Notes under the pieces: model-generated
Seen by the model: only the letters and a program-made list of their open reading frames with translations
Told to the model about the DNA's origin: nothing
Databases searched by the model: none
DNA from: Peptococcaceae bacterium
GTDB lineage: Bacteria > Bacillota > Peptococcia > Peptococcales > Peptococcaceae
Assembly: GCA_017399005.1 (NCBI GenBank)
Contig: JAFQEO010000035.1
Coordinates: forward strand, 124,001-188,000
Length of the DNA: 64,000 nucleotides
Direction of reading: 5' to 3'
In this document: positions 15,915 to 24,538 of the stretch, one piece after another
Layout of the letters: each line of letters starts with the position of its first letter
Position numbering within the stretch: position 1 is the stretch's first letter
Translations under genes and position numbers: made by a program

Positions 15915-17780
15915 GTGAAGAAACAGAGTAAGACGTGGCTTGTACTGATAATAGTTTGTATGGCGGCAGTACTGTTTATGGGCTTTCTGGTGTACAGGCA
16001 CAATGATGAACCTCAGATGCATGAAATTAGTGTGATGGAGAACCGGAAAGATGAACTGGTTTTTGATGTTTCACTGGATGAATATATTGAACAGTTTAAC
16101 CGGTATTATCGGGCAGATTACAGAAAGGATTACCTGTTGCCGATGGCTGAGTGGTATTCCGAAACATACAGTCAGGGGATTCATTCCCGTTATGAGACTG
16201 TCTGCTATGATTTTTCCGAAGACCCGACTATGTGGACACTGCCGACTATAACAGCGTATGTACCGTCAGATTGCGATGCAATACAGGAAATTACGGTTAA
16301 TTTTGATGACCACGGTTATCGGGAAGATATGTATACGCTTTATGGGGAACTTTGCTTTTATACAGTGAAGGTGTTTTTTCCAGAACTGGACAATCGTACG
16401 ATTACCTGGCTCTGCAAGACACTGAATAACTATGCGTATCAGAATCTTCTGCCATATGAACAGGGGTACAGCAGTGATTCTGTTCCGGCGGTGCTGTATT
16501 ATCAGAACGGAGCTGGCATTTATCCGTATTTTGCTACTGGCGAGAGTATGCATCTCTGTATTATTCCGGTAACCGATGAAACGCTTCAGGTGTTTGCAGA
16601 TAAAGGCACAGAAATTCACAATCTTTCTGTGCAGAGCAGCGAATCGGAGAATGTACATTCAGAAGAAGAGGTTCTGATGTCTGATGATGAACAGAAACGT
16701 GTGGAAACAGTCTGCCGCACTGTTACGGAAATCTGCGAACCGGAATATCGAAATGCCTGCTGGGAGCCGTCTGCATATATGCCCGATCAGAATGTGATGA
16801 CGCAGGAATCAATTGATGCGATGGAACAGCGCCTGATTGCAGAAGGCTATGCCGTGCTGGACAGTGACAGCCGATATCCGGCATTTTTACAGAATGCCGA
16901 GGGTTTTTCCGCGTTCTGGAAAGCTGTACAGAACGGGAAAACGGCGCAGCAGGATTATCTGTGGATTTCACCTTATGGCGGAATGCATTATGCTTCAATG
17001 GAAAATCGTGAAGACGGTGCCTATTATCTGGAAGCCGTAGTGAAGTGGAACGAGCAGCACAAGATGATGATTACCGAGTTGTATAAACGGGATGTGCTGG
17101 ACTGGGAATTGACTGAAAACGGCAATTTTTATTATAAACTGTATGAGGCACATTCCCCGGCCTTTGAAGATTATACAATGCTGCGTTTAGAAAAACCGGA
17201 TTATGCTTTGTGGGATTTGACTATCGCATATTTGAATCCGGTGGGGTATCAGAGTAATAATCTGTTCAGTTGTGAATGGAGTGCGGAAGATTACGGAACC
17301 CTTTGCTTTAATGACCTGCTGGAGTTTTTGTATCGGGAGCAGAGCGGGCAGATTCTTGACCCGACGGTGTTATCCTGTCAGGAGAAACCGTTTTATTATC
17401 AAATCCCGGCAGAAACCTTTGAGTCATCTATCCTGCCTTATTTTTCGATTTCTCTGCAGCAATTGCGTGAAAGAAGCTGTTATGACAGCAAGACCGGCAC
17501 ATATCCATGGCTGGATGTAGCTTATGATAATCTCAGCTATTTTCCGCTGATTACACCGGAGGTGAAAGCATGCAGGCAAAATACAGACGGCAGTTTTACG
17601 CTAACCGTAGATGCCATGTGCATCGGGTTGAAAACCGATTCGCTGTTTCGTCATGAAGTACGGATTCGTCCGGGAGATAGCGAGGCATTTCAGTATATGG
17701 GCAATCATTTAATCAAGGTATCTGACGAACTGCCGGCCTATGTTCCCCGTTTGGAAATGCAGAGAAAGGGAACCGTGTAA
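15915..17780 (+). CDS. large membrane-anchored exported protein, unknown
   Basis: I start it at the GTG at 15915 (GAAGGATGTG upstream), which gives VKKQSKTW and then a membrane segment at about residues 8-30. An ATG at 15837 would overlap the previous gene by 41 bases and add 26 unlikely residues. The remaining 590 residues are rich in Tyr, Trp, Asp and Glu, look all extracellular, and include two broadly similar halves (DEYIEQFNRYYRADY..., then YLDQ-like helices). No recognised motif. The terminator at 17798 follows. Confidence 0.78.
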   Translation: MKKQSKTWLVLIIVCMAAVLFMGFLVYRHNDEPQMHEISVMENRKDELVFDVSLDEYIEQFNRYYRADYRKDYLLPMAEWYSETYSQGIHSRYETVCYDFSEDPTMWTLPTITAYVPSDCDAIQEITVNFDDHGYREDMYTLYGELCFYTVKVFFPELDNRTITWLCKTLNNYAYQNLLPYEQGYSSDSVPAVLYYQNGAGIYPYFATGESMHLCIIPVTDETLQVFADKGTEIHNLSVQSSESENVHSEEEVLMSDDEQKRVETVCRTVTEICEPEYRNACWEPSAYMPDQNVMTQESIDAMEQRLIAEGYAVLDSDSRYPAFLQNAEGFSAFWKAVQNGKTAQQDYLWISPYGGMHYASMENREDGAYYLEAVVKWNEQHKMMITELYKRDVLDWELTENGNFYYKLYEAHSPAFEDYTMLRLEKPDYALWDLTIAYLNPVGYQSNNLFSCEWSAEDYGTLCFNDLLEFLYREQSGQILDPTVLSCQEKPFYYQIPAETFESSILPYFSISLQQLRERSCYDSKTGTYPWLDVAYDNLSYFPLITPEVKACRQNTDGSFTLTVDAMCIGLKTDSLFRHEVRIRPGDSEAFQYMGNHLIKVSDELPAYVPRLEMQRKGTV

Positions 17781-17797
17781 TTCATTTTTGCAAATAC

Positions 17798-17827
17798 AAG
17801 GTGTCAACTCCGGTTGGCACCTTTTTA
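17798..17827 (+). terminator. Rho-independent terminator, copy 1
   Basis: AAGGTGTCAAC-TCCG-GTTGGCACCTT with a T run. The same hairpin is repeated at 19128, so the MFS gene lies between two identical terminators. Confidence 0.9.
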
Positions 17828-17894
17828 TATTTTCTTTTTTTTCGAAAAGGCGTATAATGAAAACATAGTATGTTATCAACAGGCGGTGAAGAGG

Positions 17895-19097
17895 ATGGAA
17901 CAGGCATCATCAAAATTGTGGACAGGGCAGTTTATTCTTGCACTTATACTGCAAATGGGACTGGCTATGAGTTTTTTTATCTATTATTCGACTATCGGGA
18001 TATATGCCACGAAAATGACATCGGTAGAAGTTTATATTGGTATTGTGACAGCTATGTATACTTTGGCCTCGCTGTCGACCCGTCTGTTTTCGGGTAATAT
18101 GATGAAGCAGTTTACATGCAAGCGAATTCTTGTGACTGGCAGCGCATTATTGCTGGCGGCATCGGTTGGATATTTCTTTACAGCTAGTATTCAAAGTCTG
18201 ATTTTTGTGCGTGCTATTCATGGGCTTGGCTATGGTTTTGCAAGTGCAGCTCTGGCTACTTTGATTAGCACCATGCTGCCGAAAGAAAGGCTTCTGGAAG
18301 GTCTGGGTTATGCCATGATGTTAAACACCATCTGTGCGGCATTAGGGCCTGCGCTTTCACTGACATTGAGCCAGAGTAATCCGGAGCATTTTATGCCGGT
18401 GTTTGTCACTGCGCTGTTTGTTTCGATTCTGGTTATGGTTTTATCTCTATGTATGAAAAATCGTACAATCCCGCAAGGTGATGCTGCGATGAAAAAAACA
18501 GAGAAAACAGGTTTGTTTTCCTGTTTCTCTCTGGCAACGGTATTTGCTGTCTGTATCACATTTTTACTCTGCCTGAATCATTCTTCTGTCAATGCCTGTC
18601 TGGCGTTATATGCGGTTGATGAACAGTTTGGGAATCTGTCTCTGTTTTTCATTCTGTTCTCCACAGCCAATTTTTTCTCCCGTCTGTTTATGACCAAAAT
18701 CTATCAGTTTTTTACAGAACGGCAGGTTTTTCTGGGAATCACAATGCTGCTGATTGTGTTTTTCTTTGGAATCGGGCTTGCGCCGAACCGTTTCTGGATT
18801 TTTGTACTGGCTCCGGTATTTGGTGTGGTAATGGGGCTTTATTATCCACTGATGGCGGCTAAAATTCTGAAATCCATGCCGGAATCGGAACAGGGAACCA
18901 GTAACAACATCAACATGGGGCTGCAGGATATTGGTGCTACGATTGGTGCTGTAATATGGACCGGTATGGCCGGGGTATTTGACAGTTATCGGATTATTTA
19001 TCTGGTATGTGCTCTGCTGGCTATTGCAATGCTTCTGATTGTTGCAATCTATCCGTCCGTTCTGAAGCGTTATCATGTGAAAGAGGAACAGTGGTAA
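17895..19097 (+). CDS. MFS transporter
   Basis: The 400-residue protein has about 12 membrane segments and the loop 2-3 pattern of the major facilitator superfamily (TRLFSGNMMKQFTCKRI; GLGYGFASAALATLISTMLP). Substrate is unknown; it resembles drug/metabolite exporters. The ATG at 17895 follows AGGCGGTG; an upstream start would put the N-terminus inside the terminator. A TATAAT box at 17853-17858 suggests its own promoter just after terminator copy 1. Confidence 0.85.
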   Translation: MEQASSKLWTGQFILALILQMGLAMSFFIYYSTIGIYATKMTSVEVYIGIVTAMYTLASLSTRLFSGNMMKQFTCKRILVTGSALLLAASVGYFFTASIQSLIFVRAIHGLGYGFASAALATLISTMLPKERLLEGLGYAMMLNTICAALGPALSLTLSQSNPEHFMPVFVTALFVSILVMVLSLCMKNRTIPQGDAAMKKTEKTGLFSCFSLATVFAVCITFLLCLNHSSVNACLALYAVDEQFGNLSLFFILFSTANFFSRLFMTKIYQFFTERQVFLGITMLLIVFFFGIGLAPNRFWIFVLAPVFGVVMGLYYPLMAAKILKSMPESEQGTSNNINMGLQDIGATIGAVIWTGMAGVFDSYRIIYLVCALLAIAMLLIVAIYPSVLKRYHVKEEQW

Positions 19098-19127
19098 GTT
19101 ATATCCGTAAGAATATCAATCATTATT

Positions 19128-19159
19128 TAAAGGTGTCAACTCCGGTTGGCACCTTTTTT
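19128..19159 (+). terminator. Rho-independent terminator, copy 2
   Basis: AAAGGTGTCAAC-TCCG-GTTGGCACCTTTTTT, the same hairpin as at 17798, 31 bp after the MFS stop. Confidence 0.92.
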
Positions 19160-19183
19160 GTATGCTGCTGATTCTACAAACGC

Positions 19184-19440
19184 TTATATTATATAATATA
19201 TAAACATTATAAAAACACTAAAACATTATTTAAAACATAGTAAAACACTTAAAACACTTAAAACACTGTAAACATTATAAACATATTCCAAAGCTCTGAT
19301 GATGCACTGGTAATGTACTGGTAATGTACTGGTGCAGATTTTCCGTTATCCTGCAAAAATGTTCGTTATCCTGCATTCTGTTTGCGATATCCTGCAGATA
19401 TTTTATGATATCCTGCATTTCTTTGCAGGATTATGATTTT
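19184..19440 (+). other. iteron-type replication-origin-like region
   Basis: Three layers lie in order ahead of the initiator-like gene. First comes a very AT-rich stretch (19184-19285) with repeated AAAACACTT and AAACATTATAA units. Next are two direct copies of TGGTAATGTAC followed by TGGTGCAG (19308-19336). Then four direct repeats sharing TATCCTGCA begin at 19344, 19364, 19385 and 19406, spaced 20-21 bp, about two helix turns, with an inverted TGCAGGA after the last. AT-rich DNA, iterons and a replication gene are the classic layout of theta-type plasmid and phage origins. Activity is inference. Confidence 0.6.
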
Positions 19441-19510
19441 GCGCAAATCGCGGTGCCTGTGATATGATTTCGTCACCATGATGAGAACAGAACACCGGGA
19501 GGACACACGA

Positions 19511-20338
19511 ATGAATACGATTGAGCGTTTTAACCAGTTTGCCATTAAATACAATCTGTCTGCAGGAGCCATTCTGCTGTGGCAGTATCTGTTTTTTACC
19601 ATGCAGCGCAAAAATCAGTTTGCCGATGTGCAGCAGCATACCGCTGTGCTGCTGGCGGTACTCAATGTAAGCCGCCAGGGGCTGCAGAACATGCGCCAGA
19701 TGCTGATTGATAACGGGTTTTTAGCTATTCGTCAGGATGAGCATCAGCAGATTTTTTATACCCTGATGATTGACGGGAAAGCTGTGGAGGAGAAGGAAAA
19801 AAGCTCCTTCTCCGAAACCTCTGGTACCACCTCTCCCGAAGGGCAAGGTTCCGATAAACCTTTATGCAGCATAAAGGAGCCCTCCCCTCGGGAGAACTTG
19901 CAGAAGGAAGGCATGGCTGAGAGGCCATCCGGCGATATTATCCTCACAAATCAGTATCGGCCGTATATCCGTCAGTTCTGCGAGGTTTACGGACTGGAAG
20001 TTAAGAACGATTTAATGCAGTGGGCGGAAATGCGCCGCCAGAATGGCTGGACACTGACTTTGTGGGGGCTGGAAACCATGATGAAAAATCTGATTGAGCT
20101 ATCAGGCGGCGACGCTGTGCAGATGCGCAGCATTGTGGCACAGTCGGTAACAAACCGATGGAAAGGGTTCTTTTCGCTGAAAGTAAAGCCAAAGCCAAGC
20201 GGAGCAAAACTGCTTGCAGAAGAAGCAAAACAGAATAACATATCGTCAAAAAAATATGGATATCCGGATAATTATAACCGGAAACCGGTACAAAAATTCA
20301 AACCGGAAGGCAGAGATTTATCGTTTCTGGAAATTTAG
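19511..20338 (+). CDS. replication-initiator-like winged-helix protein
   Basis: The 275-residue product starts with a helix-turn-helix/winged-helix region (about residues 1-90: SAGAILLWQYLFFTM..., LLAVLNVSRQGLQNMRQMLIDNGFLAIRQ). A low-complexity linker rich in Ser, Gly, Pro and Glu follows. A helical domain at about 140-230 (PYIRQFCEVYGLEVKNDL..., AQSVTNRWKGFF) recalls DnaD-like and phage replisome-organiser proteins. The ATG follows GGGAGG by eight bases. The iterons directly upstream support a replication or iteron-binding role (inference). It may be a remnant of a plasmid, phage or integrative element; no integrase or other mobile genes are adjacent. Confidence 0.65.
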   Translation: MNTIERFNQFAIKYNLSAGAILLWQYLFFTMQRKNQFADVQQHTAVLLAVLNVSRQGLQNMRQMLIDNGFLAIRQDEHQQIFYTLMIDGKAVEEKEKSSFSETSGTTSPEGQGSDKPLCSIKEPSPRENLQKEGMAERPSGDIILTNQYRPYIRQFCEVYGLEVKNDLMQWAEMRRQNGWTLTLWGLETMMKNLIELSGGDAVQMRSIVAQSVTNRWKGFFSLKVKPKPSGAKLLAEEAKQNNISSKKYGYPDNYNRKPVQKFKPEGRDLSFLEI

Positions 20339-20434
20339 TGATGAGATGGCTGCTGTGCTTTGATTTTTGTTTCTTTTTTACGGCAGCTGAAGTATAATAG
20401 AATGCAGAAATGATGGATTGCAAGGAGAATTGTC

Positions 20435-21640
20435 ATGAGCGAATGGAAACAGTATGTGGAGGAAATGGTTGCGGCACCGATAAACAAAATGGTGCTCAGT
20501 CATCCCAAATCCAAAAGCGAAGAATATAAAAAAATCAGTATTCAGAAAAAGAAGGACTTCTTTCAGATTGAGAAATATACCGACAAGCAGGTGTTTCATG
20601 AAAATGTGAAGGCGGATGCACTGCTTGCGCGTTGTGTGGAACTGATTGATAATCATTATCTGCAGGTGAATGCATGGACCGATACTCTGGAATATGCGCT
20701 GCTGATTTCGAAAAAAGGGAAATGCTCTTTTAAGAAAATCGGTCAGAAGGGGTCGCAGAAGCCTGGTACAAAACAGCCGGGCGGATGCCAGAGCGGGAAC
20801 TGTGCTGTGGAGAGTCACAACCGTAAAAAGCAGTATCTGCTGGAAGAGGGCAGTGTAATCCCGCCGCTGGTGGATATGGGCATTTTTACACAGGAGGGCA
20901 AAGTTGTGCGCTCCATGTACGATAAGTATCGGCAGATTAACCGGTTTATCGAGCTTATTGATGATGCGGTGCGTGATTTAAATGTGGAAACACTGCATGT
21001 TATCGATTTCGGCTGCGGCAAAAGTTATCTGACGTTCATTCTGTACTACTATCTGACGGAGATTCGCAACATCCGGGCAGAGATTATCGGGCTGGATTTA
21101 AAAGAAGATGTGATTGTAAACTGCAATGCGGCAGCGCAGAAATACGGCTATAGCGGTCTGCGCTTTGAGATGGGTGATATCAACGGTTATAAAGCGCCCT
21201 TTGATGTGGATATGGTAATCACGCTTCATGCCTGTGATACCGCCACCGATTTTGCGCTGTATAACGCCATCCAGTGGAATGCAAAAATGATTTTCTCGGT
21301 GCCTTGCTGTCAGCATGAGCTGAATCATCAGATGAAAGCGGAGAGCCTGTCGATTTTATCCAATTACGGAATCATTCAGGAACGCTTTGCAGCTCTGGCT
21401 ACCGATGCCATCCGCGGCAATCTGCTGGAATACTGCGGCTACAAAACGCAGCTCTTAGAGTTTATTGACTTTGCCCATACACCAAAGAATATTCTGATTC
21501 GGGCAACGCTTCGCCAGAACACGCCAAAACGTCACAGAGAAACCAAACTGGCCGAAGTGCATCGCATTATGGAAGAATTCCATTTTGCACCGACATTATA
21601 CGGTCTGGTAGTGCCGGAAAGCGAACGCAATAACGCGTAA
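20435..21640 (+). CDS. SAM-dependent methyltransferase, METTL25/Methyltransf_32 type
   Basis: The 401-residue product has a class I SAM-binding domain: VIDFGCGKSYLTFIL (motif I, about residue 189), IIGLDLKEDV (motif II), and VITLHACDTATDFAL then VPCCQHEL. The HACD and PCCQH elements are typical of the Methyltransf_32 (METTL25/RRNAD1-like) family seen across Bacillota. Target is unknown; rRNA has been suggested for relatives. A Cys-containing linker (GGCQSGNCAV) lies at about 112-121. The RBS AAGGAGA precedes ATG. Confidence 0.85.
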   Translation: MSEWKQYVEEMVAAPINKMVLSHPKSKSEEYKKISIQKKKDFFQIEKYTDKQVFHENVKADALLARCVELIDNHYLQVNAWTDTLEYALLISKKGKCSFKKIGQKGSQKPGTKQPGGCQSGNCAVESHNRKKQYLLEEGSVIPPLVDMGIFTQEGKVVRSMYDKYRQINRFIELIDDAVRDLNVETLHVIDFGCGKSYLTFILYYYLTEIRNIRAEIIGLDLKEDVIVNCNAAAQKYGYSGLRFEMGDINGYKAPFDVDMVITLHACDTATDFALYNAIQWNAKMIFSVPCCQHELNHQMKAESLSILSNYGIIQERFAALATDAIRGNLLEYCGYKTQLLEFIDFAHTPKNILIRATLRQNTPKRHRETKLAEVHRIMEEFHFAPTLYGLVVPESERNNA

Positions 21641-21730
21641 AGAAAGCGTAAGCGAAAAAAACAGAAAACCCGGAATTTTGCAAAAAACGGCTTGCGAGAA
21701 TCGATTTTAAAGCGCGAAATAATAATTTAT

Positions 21731-21779
21731 GAGAAAACCCTTTTGAAATTCATTTCGATGAGTTTTAAAAGGGTTTTTT
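21731..21779 (+). terminator. Rho-independent terminator
   Basis: AAAACCCTTTT and AAAAGGGTTTT pair around a 22-base loop, followed by T. It lies 90 bp after the methyltransferase gene. Confidence 0.85.
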
Positions 21780-21906
21780 AGCGTTTGAGCAATGTGAGGC
21801 AAAAAGTGAGGCAAAAAAATGGGGCAACAGGACGTTTTGTATAAATCAGAGGAGGACATAAGGACAAGAAGGGTTGAAATTATGGTAATATTTATTGAAA
21901 ACAGGG

Positions 21907-21935
21907 TTGAAACCGTTATAAAAGTATGCTATAAC
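21907..21935 (+). promoter_or_regulatory. promoter of the OhrR-like gene
   Basis: TTGAAA, a 17-bp spacer, then TATAAC. It fits a SigA-type promoter and puts the palindrome at 21949 just after the transcription start. Confidence 0.6.
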
Positions 21936-21948
21936 TATATCAATATGT

Positions 21949-21979
21949 TATTTTATTTATAGAATCTATAAATAAAATA
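21949..21979. promoter_or_regulatory. perfect 14-bp inverted repeat, likely operator
   Basis: TATTTTATTTATAG and CTATAAATAAAATA are exact reverse complements separated by AAT. AT-rich palindromes overlapping the start region are usual for MarR/OhrR autorepression. A role for the downstream regulator is inferred. Confidence 0.65.
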
Positions 21980-22040
21980 TAGCCTATTATTTAATTTTGG
22001 TATACTAAATTTTACACAGTGTCGTTTTGGGGGGAATTAT

Positions 22041-22478
22041 ATGGAAAATCAGAATTATGACGCACTGAAACTGGAAAATCAGATTTGTTTTCCGCTGTAT
22101 GCAGCTGCGCGTGAAATCGTGAAGCAGTATAAACCAATGCTGGATAAAGTGGATTTAACCTATACGCAGTATATTGTAATGATGGTGTTGTGGGAAAAGA
22201 AAGCCGTTACCACAAAAGAACTCGGGCATCGGTTATTTTTAGATTCCGGAACATTAACACCGCTGTTAAAGAAAATGGAAGCCAAAGGGCTGCTTACTCG
22301 TAAACGGTCAAAACACGACGAGCGTAACCTGGATGTAACCATTACCGAAAAAGGTGAACTGTTAAAAGAACAGGCAATCGAGATTCCGGCACAGATGGCA
22401 AAATGTTCTCAGCTGGATTCCGAAGAAATGCTGATGCTGTATAAGACGCTGTATAAAATTCTTGGCCAGGAGAAATAA
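22041..22478 (+). CDS. OhrR-type MarR-family peroxide-sensing regulator
   Basis: The 145-residue product is close to OhrR: LKLENQICFPLYAAAREI with the single redox Cys at residue 16, then DLTYTQYIVMMVLWE, and the winged helix LDSGTLTPLLKKMEAKGLLTRKRSKHDERN. OhrR represses an organic hydroperoxide reductase gene until the Cys is oxidised. No ohr gene lies here; the gene is alone, with its own promoter, palindrome and terminator. Its target must be elsewhere, or it may control another stress gene. GGGGGGAA precedes ATG. Confidence 0.88.
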   Translation: MENQNYDALKLENQICFPLYAAAREIVKQYKPMLDKVDLTYTQYIVMMVLWEKKAVTTKELGHRLFLDSGTLTPLLKKMEAKGLLTRKRSKHDERNLDVTITEKGELLKEQAIEIPAQMAKCSQLDSEEMLMLYKTLYKILGQEK

Positions 22479-22493
22479 ATTCAGAATCATATA

Positions 22494-22531
22494 AAAAAAC
22501 AGACCTGTAAATCCTGCAGGTCTGTTTTTTA
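22494..22531 (+). terminator. Rho-independent terminator
   Basis: ACAGACCTG and CAGGTCTGT with an eight-base loop and a T run, 15 bp after the regulator stop. Confidence 0.93.
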
Positions 22532-22621
22532 TAATTATTAAGTTTACATAACAATGATTATACGAAGTTATACAGGTGAAAGAAGAGGCGCCCCATTTCG
22601 AGCGCCCTGAGAAATTTTATG

Positions 22622-23137
22622 TTATTTCTGTTTTTTTGTCCAGGCATATTTTATCGGATAGATTGTAAATGCAGCACCGGCCAGCGCAAATACTCTGCTT
22701 ATATTAAATATCATTACAGCCATAGCGTCAGGCAGATTGGTAAAGCTGAATAGCATCGCAAAGACACTTACTACCGCACAGAAAATGATTGCAATGCAGA
22801 ATTTCAACAGCGGTTTATGTTTGTGGATAGCTAATCTGGTTGTATCACCAATTGAGCCGAACCAGACAGCCAGAAACATCCATCGCAAAAATCTGTCGTT
22901 CATGTTTATATAGTATAGTGCATCTTCCATAATGATTTCACGATTTACAAGTGCAAGAGAAAAAAAGCAGTAAAATATCAGTATTGTATACAGTGGCAGA
23001 AATTTTTCTGTTTTGTGTACAGCAGATTCAATTTCTTCAACACGCCGTTCTTCCCGTTCCCGTGCCCATTCTTCCCGTTTGGCTTCAATATCAAAATCAT
23101 CAAAATTGTTCTCGTTGTTATATGGAGTTTCTGTCAT
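22622..23137 (-). CDS. four-helix membrane protein, unknown
   Basis: I start it at the ATG at 23137, eight bases after AAGGTGG; upstream ATG and GTG codons sit too close to that site. The 171-residue product has an acidic/charged N-terminus with a KREEWAREREERRVEEIE helix, then about four membrane segments (near residues 50, 85, 110 and 140). No family recognised. The two genes upstream on the same strand also encode anchored proteins, but a 78-bp gap leaves co-transcription open. Confidence 0.75.
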   Translation of the reverse strand: MTETPYNNENNFDDFDIEAKREEWAREREERRVEEIESAVHKTEKFLPLYTILIFYCFFSLALVNREIIMEDALYYINMNDRFLRWMFLAVWFGSIGDTTRLAIHKHKPLLKFCIAIIFCAVVSVFAMLFSFTNLPDAMAVMIFNISRVFALAGAAFTIYPIKYAWTKKQK

Positions 23138-23215
23138 CTGCATCACCACCTTGTGGAACTAGAATAACATACAAGTGTGGAATTTGCAAGAATGAGATTT
23201 CACTAATATTACAGA

Positions 23216-23767
23216 TTACCGCAATTTGCCTAAATCAATTCGATATACCTTTTTATACAGGTTCTTGCTTTCATCAGGAATAACAACATTAAGACTAACA
23301 TAGTCTGAGTTTTCGGGAACCAGAACAATATATAGCTGTGTTTGACTATCGTCACCGGGTAGTATTTTATCTGGTCGTGGAGTTTTACCTGTAACATTTC
23401 CTAATGAATCGTAACTGCCGGTATAAAGTTCAAAATTTTCCCCTGCCCCTTCAAAGCCTTCTTTAATTTTTAGAGAGAATGTCAACTGACAGATTAATTG
23501 TTCGTTCAAGTTCACATTTTTTGAGAAAATGTTTTCTGCTTCTTCTTTTGAAAGCAGTTTTACATTGCTAATCTCAAATTGAAACTTTGATTCCTCCCAT
23601 ATCTCTCCCGGCTCGAGAAATTCGCCAACCTTGTTTTCATATAACATATCGTGCTTATCTAATAGTGCATTAACTGAATATGTGGTAAAAATTGCAATGA
23701 ACGGCAGAGAACATACAAACAGAACAAGCAGCATGCTAATACTTAGCACTTTGATTACATCTTTCAA
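23216..23767 (-). CDS. membrane-anchored DUF4352-like protein
   Basis: The 183-residue product has a membrane segment at about residues 8-30 and an outside domain of beta strands. Its layout (GEIWEESKFQFEISNVKLL early, LPGDDSQTQLYIVLVPE later, ending KKVYRIDL) resembles immunoglobulin-like DUF4352 lipoproteins. The next gene upstream shares this pattern (DVWNQKGIFKFQFLDIKEI; HPGDSCIKTFLI), so the pair look like diverged duplicates. The RBS GGAGAGGG lies ahead of ATG. Function is unknown. Confidence 0.72.
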   Translation of the reverse strand: MKDVIKVLSISMLLVLFVCSLPFIAIFTTYSVNALLDKHDMLYENKVGEFLEPGEIWEESKFQFEISNVKLLSKEEAENIFSKNVNLNEQLICQLTFSLKIKEGFEGAGENFELYTGSYDSLGNVTGKTPRPDKILPGDDSQTQLYIVLVPENSDYVSLNVVIPDESKNLYKKVYRIDLGKLR

Positions 23768-23811
23768 TATCGCCCTCTCCTTATTATAACTTGAAAAAGA
23801 AATTCGAAAAT

Positions 23812-24411
23812 TTATGGAATCGTATACATGAATTCTCGTCTGTATTGATAATAACTGTCCCGATAGATATAGACATTAAATCGAAGATTTTCAACCTGTT
23901 TGCCGTCATTTAGTTCTTCAGTTTCTTTGCAGGTAATAAGGAATGTCTTTATGCAGCTGTCTCCTGGATGTATAAGATTTCCATTTTCTATACCGGTAAG
24001 TCCTCCTACTCCATCTACCATTGCATAAGCTTTCCCTTCTGTATCCGCAGTACAGCAGCTAATGTTGTAATACAGAATGCTTTCGGAATTGTCAGGGCCG
24101 TCGTAATCCTCTTCAAGAGTATAATCCAATGAATATGTATATTCAAATAGCCGTTCATGGTTTTCCACAATTTTCTGGTAATCGTCTTTTGATATAGTGT
24201 AATCAGTAAGTGTCTGATTAGTCTCTTCTAATGTAGTCAACGGTATTTCTTTTATGTCTAAGAATTGAAATTTAAAGATTCCTTTTTGATTCCAAACGTC
24301 GTTGTATGGAACCCTTTCACAAGTATCTAACAATTCATATTCCGCTGGGGAATTGCAGCCATATAAGAGTAGTACACAAATAACAAGTATCAATAGTTGA
24401 ACTTTTTTCAT
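23812..24411 (-). CDS. lipoprotein, diverged partner of the downstream protein
   Basis: The ATG at 24411 follows AAGGAGGGG; an upstream start would bury the signal peptide. The 199-residue product has a lipoprotein signal (MKKVQLLILVICVLLLYGC, Cys19), then an acidic beta-rich domain related in pattern to the next gene. The base composition of this pair is more AT-rich than that of the ribosomal genes alongside, as often seen for accessory surface genes. The two genes are 44 bp apart and probably co-transcribed. Confidence 0.78.
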   Translation of the reverse strand: MKKVQLLILVICVLLLYGCNSPAEYELLDTCERVPYNDVWNQKGIFKFQFLDIKEIPLTTLEETNQTLTDYTISKDDYQKIVENHERLFEYTYSLDYTLEEDYDGPDNSESILYYNISCCTADTEGKAYAMVDGVGGLTGIENGNLIHPGDSCIKTFLITCKETEELNDGKQVENLRFNVYIYRDSYYQYRREFMYTIP

Positions 24412-24491
24412 CGTTAGCCCCTCCTTTTTAAGTAATATACCAGACATTTAAACAAATCTCAATATAGCTGACATAACATGTCAAAAACAAT

Positions 24492-24529
24492 ACAAAAAAA
24501 CCGGTGCATATCTCAGCACCGGTTAAAAA
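24492..24529 (-). terminator. terminator of the rpsB-tsf-pyrH-frr run
   Basis: AACCGGTGC and GCACCGGTT with an eight-base loop. Read leftward it ends in a run of seven T. It lies ten bases after the frr stop. Confidence 0.92.
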
Positions 24530-24538
24530 TCATTCTAA

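Noticed and set aside
19344-19430. Four regularly spaced repeats considered as a CRISPR array
   Set aside because: The shared unit is only about 9-12 bp, the spacing is 20-21 bp, and the repeats are not accompanied by cas genes. Iterons fit better.
21874-21963. Short frame of about 26 codons before the OhrR-like gene
   Set aside because: It runs through the promoter and ends in the palindrome; the AT-rich translation has no plausible feature.
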